Source of the DNA: Acheta domesticus
Lineage: Eukaryota > Arthropoda > Insecta > Orthoptera > Gryllidae
Reading direction: 5' to 3'
Length of the DNA stretch: 64,000 nucleotides
NCBI GenBank assembly: GCA_031308135.1
Contig: JAHLJT010003656.1
Location: 72,186,984-72,250,983, forward strand
The notes below the pieces were generated by a model. That model saw only the letters and a program-made list of their open reading frames with translations. It was not told the origin of the DNA and searched no databases. Positions 57,532 through 64,000 of this stretch are shown here, one piece after another (positions within the stretch are counted from its first letter, which is position 1; every line of letters begins with the position of its first letter). The translations under genes were made by a program, and so were the position numbers.

Positions 57532-58456
57532 AGGGAGAGTTAGGTTAACTGGACCGGTTAGGTCAAGTGGTCCATGCTTTTAAATGTTGGTGGGAAGTGT
57601 TTCCTGCGTTTTCCACTGGATGGCATTCATAGGATGACAGGGCGGATAGTGTAAACCACAATCGTAAGTTGCAGTCCTTGATTTTTTCAGTAGAGTTAGG
57701 AATTTTTATTCTGAAAGGTCCTAGGTTTTTTTCTACCAATCATCTGCTTTCCCTTTGTTATTGCCGTTGAATAATAATTGTAAGAAGAATATTCACACTA
57801 AATTAATTGTAAGTATTTCTGCTCTGTATTAGTGGGTCTTGTTTTTAATAATACGTCGCGGCTTGTGTATTTTCGGACATATAAAGAAAATATGTGCTGT
57901 GGGGATAACTGGACCGCCGGGAAGTTAGGTTAAGTGAACCGGTCCTGTAACCTCTTCAGTTTTTTTCGGATGTAGAATTTGTACATTTGCAATTATTAAA
58001 TCTGGAATGTTATATAATTTATTCGCCTTTCACTATTTTATTAATTTAATTCATTACCACTGCTATTTCCAAGTTTTAGTTTTAGTTGCCACGTTTTGGG
58101 AAATGGTGCGTTGTCCGTGTCCCGTTTTATCATTTATGTGTGAAAAAGGTTATGACAATGTGTAGAAGAATGATTTTTTTCATTAAAACAGGCTATTAAA
58201 CGTCAATTTTATTTTCTCAGCTTATTTCAATTGCCTGTTCTCTTAACTTTACCGGTTAAATTAACTGGTCATATTGCAAATTAATAAAACATTCCATATT
58301 TGACAATAACTGTAAACACAATAACATTTTTGTACCCACAATATAAGGAGAAAGCCTCTCTCAAATACCATGGTAAATTTCACGTGTATGGGTCAAGTAA
58401 ATAACATTTTAGAACAAGTTAAAAAAAGTGGATCAGTTAACCTAACTCTCCCCTAA
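57532..58456. mobile_element. Non-autonomous inverted-repeat element, about 925 bp
   Basis: GGGAGAGTTAGGTTAACTGG at 57533 and CAGTTAACCTAACTCTCCC at 58435-58453 are inverted partners. Related subterminal pieces recur inside (GGAAGTTAGGTTAAGTGAAC at about 57920, TTACCGGTTAAATTAACTGG at about 58249). It begins a few bases after the fold-back MITE. No transposase remains. Confidence 0.8.
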
Positions 58457-58561
58457 TTGTTACAGACATTATACGAAAGTCTGTGCTATGATGTAATATC
58501 TATCACTAGAATTACTCTTGAAAATTAATATTTTTTACACTCAAATATTTTCTTCTTCTTC

Positions 58562-58613
<52 letters not shown>
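58562..58613. repeat. (ATT)n microsatellite
   Basis: About 17 ATT units without LINE sequence on either side. Confidence 0.9.
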
Positions 58614-58799
58614 TTAGTCGTTTGGAAACGATTTCTTAAATTACAGGTACCTGTATATTTCAGCTCTAACATTCTTCTATGAAGAAGATATTTTATTAAA
58701 ATATTGTTTTATAATTTCTACTGAAAATTAATCAAACTGGATGGATAGCCTTCCATTTTTTATTTTTATTTATTTGTTTATTTTACTATGTTGAGACCT

Positions 58800-59150
58800 G
58801 CCAGTATTCATGACTGAGTCAGTGCTTGCGTCTGCTTGCGACCACGCCGGCGAAGCCGCCCCGCTACTGTATTGTACTGCAACTGGAGCTTCGGGACGGC
58901 CGAGGCTTTGGGGAGACTTAGGGCTTCGCAAGACACACGCTTTGAAGTGAGTGAGGCTTCGAAGTTGGTAACCAGGGCCTTGTTGCAAGTGCGACTCAGG
59001 TTGTGGTGCAATGTTCGCCCAACTCGTTCTGCCGTGCGGCGAACCTTGGCGCTGCTCAAACTTAAGTGTTACTTAGCTGCCATTCAGGAATTTCTACTGC
59101 TGTCGTCGTTAAGATTTTGCTGTGCTTAAGGCCCTATCGAATTCTCAATA
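58800..59150 (+). other. Open frame with downstream poly(A)-like signal, unrecognised
   Basis: A plus-strand frame of 97 codons at 58836-59129 reads ASQDTRFEVSEASKLVTRAL and RLRLWCNVRPTRSAVRRTLA; AATAAA lies at about 59147. It shows no domain, signal peptide or splice-site support. It could be a short repeat-derived transcript unit or chance. Confidence 0.2.
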
Positions 59151-59691
59151 AAATTGCATCGTTGATCTTAATCATCTTGTTTAAGACCTCATCAGGAAGT
59201 TCTCCTCTCTCAATTACACAGGTCAACGACCAAACATTTTATGTGTGTGTTCTCCTAATTATTAACGTTTTAAGGTGATGATTCCAAATATTACATTAAA
59301 AATGCCGTATCAGCAAACATTTGTTCACATTTTAACATTTTCTCTGTATAGCTAGGAAAATGTAGTTCTGAGTCCCTAGAAACGAATGAGATGCAGGAAG
59401 TGAGAATGAAAAAGTATTAGGACAGCAAAGAGGGTAGTATATGCTTTGGTAAAATATTTCTACATTGTGAAACCTTCCACTATCGCTCAGCGATAGGCAT
59501 GGCGGTTTCATAGAGTTGCATTTGACAAGCGCAGAGTTGCAGAGTTGCATTTGAGTATCAGAAAATTACACGTTAATGGACACGTAAAGCTTTTGTAAAA
59601 TGTAGTGTTAAGAATATAAAACCATCTTCTATGTTTAAGTAAAATTCTGTTGCTATTTTAAAAGTCGTTTACTTTTCTGTTTCATTGCATA

Positions 59692-61382
59692 TTTATTTAT
59701 TTATTTATTTATTTACGTCAAAAAACAGTTAAAAACTGCGTATGGCGAGCTATGGGGAGAAGTGAATTTTGTGCACGTTTTCATAATTCTGTGGTCTCTA
59801 TCCTAAACCATATTTTAGTCGAATTTTGAATATAGAAAAGAGAGTTTTTTTTTCGAGTTTTGTTGACAAAATATTCGCTCCTATATAATAAAATATATTT
59901 TCAAAGGTAAATTAGCTATAAATTCCTGCCCTGAACCCTCATGTTCTTCATGAAAGAATAATACTTTTTGCCGCGATAATATGAAAAACGATAATTTGAA
60001 TAACTATATTTCCCACTGAAATTCAGAAGACGTGCACAAATAATGAAGTTACATTTATGTCCAGAAGCAAAACAAGGGACCATCTCAGCATTTGCTCAAG
60101 GATCAGGGAAAAACCTGATCTGGACGAAAAACCTGATCGAGATGGGGGCCATCAACCCAGAAACTGTGGTACAATACTTGTTACAGGTTCTTTAGAATTA
60201 TACAGTCCAAATGATAAATAATTACATTAACTATCATTGTTAAAATTAATGCTACTTTCCTTTTTGATGCTCGGTATAGTCTCGAATTGTATAGAAACAG
60301 TTATGCAGCAGAAAAGATTTTACTTGGGACTTAAACTTTTCTATTGAATTTAATCGTTTAATGTCTTCTGGCAAAGTGTTGTAGAGTAATGTACATGAAT
60401 TGTATGTGAATTTTTTGTAGTGAGCTGTTGATACTACCACCTGGTAAATATGATTACTACGTCGTGTGTTACAGACATCGGCGTTTGCTGAAAATATATT
60501 CCCGTCCTTAAGTAAGTCATTTTTGACAAAAACTACTGATTCGTAAATCAGGAAACAAGGTAATGGTAAAATTCCTAGATTAATAAAGAGTGACTTACAA
60601 GAATCACGTGGGTTGGATTGCTTATTATTCGTACAATTCTTTTTTGTAATCTGAAAGTCTGTGAGCTATAAGATGTGTTTCCCCAAAATATTATGCCATA
60701 TCTCAGGCGGGAGTGAACATTGGCAAAATATACACAACGAGCTGTATGAAGGCTGACGGAATTTGAAAGAATTCTGAACGCGTAGCATAATGAACTTAAT
60801 TTTGTGTTCAATTAATTTAAGTGGGCATTCCATTTGAGGTTTGACTGAATTGATAGACCTAAAAATTTTGTTACATTAACTTCAGTCAATGGCACACCGT
60901 TCATTTTCAATGGAGTACAGAATTTTTTATTTGATATGGAAAACTGCATTAAAACAGTTTTATTTTCATTTACTTTTAATTTGTTATTACGGAACCAATT
61001 TGAAACGTCTGATATTGTACTATTTACGGTTTCTTTGTTGCAAAGAATATTTGTATCATCCGCAAAGAGAACTGTTCTTCCGTTTCGAATCGCTAAGGGC
61101 ATGTCATTTACGTATAATAGGAAGAGAATAGGGCCTAAAATCGATCCTTGCGGGACTCCACGTGCAATTGGCAAAGAACCGGAAAGGTGTGTACATAAAG
61201 TTCCATCATTCCAGTAAGGTATTTCTACTCTCTGAGATCGTTGTTTAAGGTACGAACATAGCCAATCTAGAGCAATATCACGGATTCCATACGAAGGTAA
61301 TTTTGAAAGTAAAATGTTATGATCAATGACGTCAAAAGCTTTTGAAAGATCTAAAAATATTCCAATAGTTGCTTCGTTGTAG
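59692..61382 (-). mobile_element. CR1-like LINE (family B), 5'-truncated
   Basis: The 3' tail is (ATTT)n on the plus strand at 59692-59716, then the family terminal block (AAAAAACAGTTAAAAACTGC), then 3' UTR to about 60250 (GATCAGGGAAAAACCTGATC, CTTGTTACAGG), then the RT frame to about 61382. The 3' UTR is shared with copies at 16.2-17.7 and 49.8-50.6 kb, which supports a single family. TAAA-type tails instead of poly(A) are common in CR1-related elements. Confidence 0.8.
60270..61382 (-). pseudogene. CR1/Jockey-superfamily reverse transcriptase fragment
   Basis: In order on the minus strand: GIFLDLSKAFDVIDHNILLS (about 61370-61311), LPIARGVPQGSILGPILFLL, RTVLFADDTNIL (catalytic Asp pair), VTKFLGLSIQSNLKWNAHLN. 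An in-frame TAA at 60812-60814 follows, then LNTKLSSLCYAFRIL and VHSRLRYGIIFWGNTS. The frame shifts after about 60600. The typical C-terminal end (LLYNTLPEDIKRLNSIEKFK, VKSFLLHNCFYT) lies at 60350-60280. One stop and at least one frameshift make it dead. Confidence 0.85.
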
Positions 61383-61389
61383 TATATTT

Positions 61390-62788
61390 GTGTAGTATAT
61401 TTTAGTAGTATGTATATAGTATGTATATGTAGTAGTTAGTAGTATGTAGTATATTTTCTCATTTACTGATCAAATTGTGACTAAACTGTGGGTGATGGAA
61501 ACAAACAGAGTTCAGATGCAGATTCTATCTATCCAAAAACTATAAAAATCAGCTATCAAAATATAAAAACGCCTTTTGTAACCTTTTTGTTGTTAACCTG
61601 TGTTATTAAATCGTTCAGAGTATGCATATAAAGTTAAATTTATAAAATGGCGAGTAATGAAACAAGCTATGTCTGATATCCCGAATATTTTTGTAAACGG
61701 AGACTAATTTACTTGTATTTTTTATTGCAATCTATTTAGTTGTTAAAATGCAATGGACAAATACAGAAAAGTAAAATAAATGTATTTATCGTCTGTTAAT
61801 ATTTTGAGGTTAATTTTTCGTAAGCAAATTTACTACGTGGTCTGGGAATAACGAATAGCGTACGGAAAATTTTTACAGACGCATGGAGGTCGTTAGCAGG
61901 TTGTGCTCATGATGCGTTAGATTCATATGCTTGGGTGATCCTTGGTATTCTCATATTTTTAATTACCAGTTACACATTGATTAAATGTATTCAGAAGTAA
62001 AAATCATATTAAAATGCAAAAAATTCTGCATATTTATTACTGTTCCCCGTTTTCATTTGATGCAAAATATCCCTGGCATACTCATTCACAGCAATTTATA
62101 TGAAGTAGAAAATACATTTAATTGCCAATTAGTAGTTTTCGCCCAATGATTTATAAAATTATCATGTACAAATGAGTTTCGTCAAAGCTTTCAGAAAATT
62201 AAAATTTAAAAAATGTGTACGTTGAATGAAATTAACAAGGTCATTGGGGCAAAAATGCTCTTACTGTGTACTTCGATAATGAGCAATATTGTTTTACAGG
62301 TTTCTGAAATCTCAACATGCGCTTTTAGATTTTCCAGCAAATTGCGTACGTTCATGACACATACTTTTTTGTAAGCAAAGTTATTTGTAATGATAGATTT
62401 ATCTTTAAGTCCCGTATCATATTATACATTTCGAATGAACAGTCGTTTTTGAACTGTTATGTAATAACTGAATTTTGGGTGGGAAATAGCGTTATTGGTT
62501 TCAACAATTTTCAATTTTAAAATTATAAATATGCAAAAGAAGGTATATTCTTGAAACTTGATTTATTTCTCTGAAAGCAACGATATTAAGGAGCAGTAGT
62601 AAAAACAGCAATTCAAGACAAAACTTTCATAAAAGGTATTGGTAATTTAAATATATTTTCAGATCTAAACCGATTCGACATGTCCTTTCAGAAGCTGATC
62701 ATCATAGAGTATTAATTGCGTAACCACTAACTGGTAAATTAGTTTATTGAAAAGAAAACATGTCCTGACGAATATGGTAATTCTTTAA
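61390..62788. other. AT-rich stretch, nothing recognised
   Basis: A short run of TAGTATGTA-like repeats at 61400-61455, otherwise AT-rich DNA without coding or repeat signal that I recognise. Confidence 0.4.
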
Positions 62789-62852
62789 AATTAATAATAA
62801 TAATAATAATAATAATAATTATATTAATCATCATCATCATCATCATCATCAT
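62789..62852. repeat. (TAA)n/(ATC)n microsatellite at 5' border of LINE copy 4
   Basis: About ten TAA units, a short interruption, and about eight ATC units, directly before the R4/Dong-like copy at 62853. The same TAA/ATC mixture separates copies 1 and 2 near 12.2 kb. Confidence 0.9.
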
Positions 62853-63812
62853 GGGTTTCAACCCAGAGTTATTGAATTTTGCAAGGCTAGTATGAAGTCG
62901 TGGAGGACCAGGTAACTAATCCACAGCGGAAAGGAAGCAGTAGAAACCAGAAGTATTCAGATCCATAGGGACATTTTTCAAGGAGATTCACTATCCCCTC
63001 TGCTGTTTTGCTTTAGTTGGATCCCACTATTTAGACAGTTGTCGCAAGCTGACTTTGGTTACAAGCTCCATGGTGATAAAAGGCCAGTAACTAATTGGTT
63101 TTACATGGATGATATGAAAGTGTTTGCTAAGAATGAAGCGATTCTCTCCCAAATGCTGTCTGTCGTGAATGACTTTAGCAATGACATCTGCATCAAGTTT
63201 GGTCTTGTGCACAAATCAATTTAAAAAGGGACAAACTGACAACGTCAGAGAGCATTGAAGTTGATACGCACACTGTGATTCAAGATCTTGAGCCAGGTAA
63301 AACGTACAAATATCTGGGCATTGAAGAATGTAAGACCATCTCGAACGACACAATGAAAGAGAGAATTTGCAAGGAGTATTACAGAAGAGTGAGACTTGTC
63401 CTGCAGTCTGCTCTGATCTCCAGGAATCAAATATCAGCAATTGGTAGTCTGGTGGTGCCTGTAGTCGAGTATAGTTCCGGACTAGTGGACTGGACTGAGC
63501 AAGAAATTCGCACCATGGATCGAAAAACTGCTAACAATGCATCATTTCGTCCACCCTTGAGCTGATGTACATAGACTCTATGTGTCACGTAAGGAAGGAG
63601 GAAGAGGCCTCAGACAAATTGAGGCCTCCTGGCACAATGCAATAGTTGGAATATGAAAGTATGTAGTCAGTCATCATAATGACCCTCTAATGAGGCAGGT
63701 CATGAAATCTGATTAAAGAATGGGAAACAGAGGCATTGTTAGTGTAGCAAAAAGCATTGCAAAGAAAACTATGCAAGACACGTCGGATAACACAGGCACT
63801 GAACTTCTGGTA
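62853..63812 (+). mobile_element. R4/Dong-like LINE, copy 4, plus strand, both ends missing
   Basis: Starts inside the RT (GTTATTGAATTTTGCAAGGC, after the microsatellite) and covers IFQGDSLSPLLFC, the catalytic FYMDDMKVFAKN (about 63098-63133) and the thumb region (GKTYKYLGIEECKTISNDTM). Stops and frameshifts interrupt it (for example near 62920, 63221 and 63530). Homology to the other copies ends near 63812 in CACTGAACTTCTGG; the zinc knuckle, endonuclease and 3' end are missing. The 3' loss means it was cut after insertion, unlike the other copies. Confidence 0.8.
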
Positions 63813-64000
63813 TATCTCGACCAACTTGAGAATAATGTTTACAGGAGCGCGCCACTGTCCGTGTTTACAACCGAAACGACAGAGACGGAGATAAAAGGAT
63901 ACTCAATTCAAAATTAAAATGGTATCATGCCAAACTATTGCGAAAGAAAGCGCAATTTATTTTGTTGCAAATTTAGTTTATTCCCAATTAATATTTTAAC
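63813..64000. other. AT-rich end of window, nothing recognised
   Basis: Sequence unrelated to the LINE begins near 63813. No other feature was seen before the window ends. Confidence 0.4.

Noticed and set aside
1..64000. Endogenous retrovirus or other viral insertion
   Set aside because: No LTRs, protease, integrase, envelope or viral replication motifs were seen; all reverse transcriptases here are non-LTR type.

Overview
This window looks like nuclear DNA from an insect or other arthropod with a large, repeat-rich genome. The evidence is split exons with GT/AG borders, an AT-rich background with GC-rich exons, R4/Dong-type, Jockey-type and CR1-like LINE remnants, a Tc1-like transposase relic, many small inverted-repeat elements, tRNA-headed SINEs and a 131-bp satellite. 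There are no bacterial operons, rRNA genes or CRISPR arrays. The insect assignment is an inference from transposon content; I cannot name a species.

The best host gene lies on the minus strand. Three exons at 54773-54994, 47798-48012 and 32193-32448 join in frame with good splice sites. They encode the end of a CUB domain, a divergent LDL-receptor class A module, a Gly-rich linker, one transmembrane helix and a short Pro-rich cytoplasmic tail. Upstream exons lie beyond the right edge. The two introns (6.8 and 15.3 kb) hold much of the repeat content. A weaker three-exon model, also minus strand and with every junction in phase 1, covers 4115-3918, 2416-2300 and 1266-947 and ends in a stop; its product is not recognised.

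Layout. 0-10 kb: AT-rich DNA, two copies of a long SINE-like family, the weak gene model and a Tc1 relic with four stops. 10.2-15.95 kb: three R4/Dong-like LINE copies, all minus strand, each bounded by ATT microsatellite. 16-27 kb: fragments of a CR1-like LINE, a Jockey-type LINE, GC-rich repeats, a possible Harbinger-like fragment and a Jockey ORF1 relic. 27-31.3 kb: AT-rich and empty. 31.3-32.5 kb: a very GC-rich island over the last exon of the CUB/LDLa gene. 35.4-41.4 kb: pyrimidine-rich then purine-rich low-complexity DNA in opposite orientation, SINE copies and a cluster of fold-back elements. 42.6-46.3 kb: the satellite, about 28 monomers with a seven-monomer higher-order period. 46.3-48 kb: SINE copies, one split by a MITE, and a 13-bp minisatellite that touches a splice donor. 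48-55 kb: mostly empty intron. 55-59 kb: a tRNA-derived SINE, a long fold-back MITE and a second inverted-repeat element. 59.7-61.4 kb: CR1-like LINE. 62.8-63.8 kb: a fourth R4/Dong-like copy on the plus strand.

No candidate for a wholly new system stands out. The most informative signals are the microsatellite-bounded LINE cluster, the higher-order intronic satellite, and the minisatellite beside the splice donor, whose retention would give the receptor a different C-terminus.
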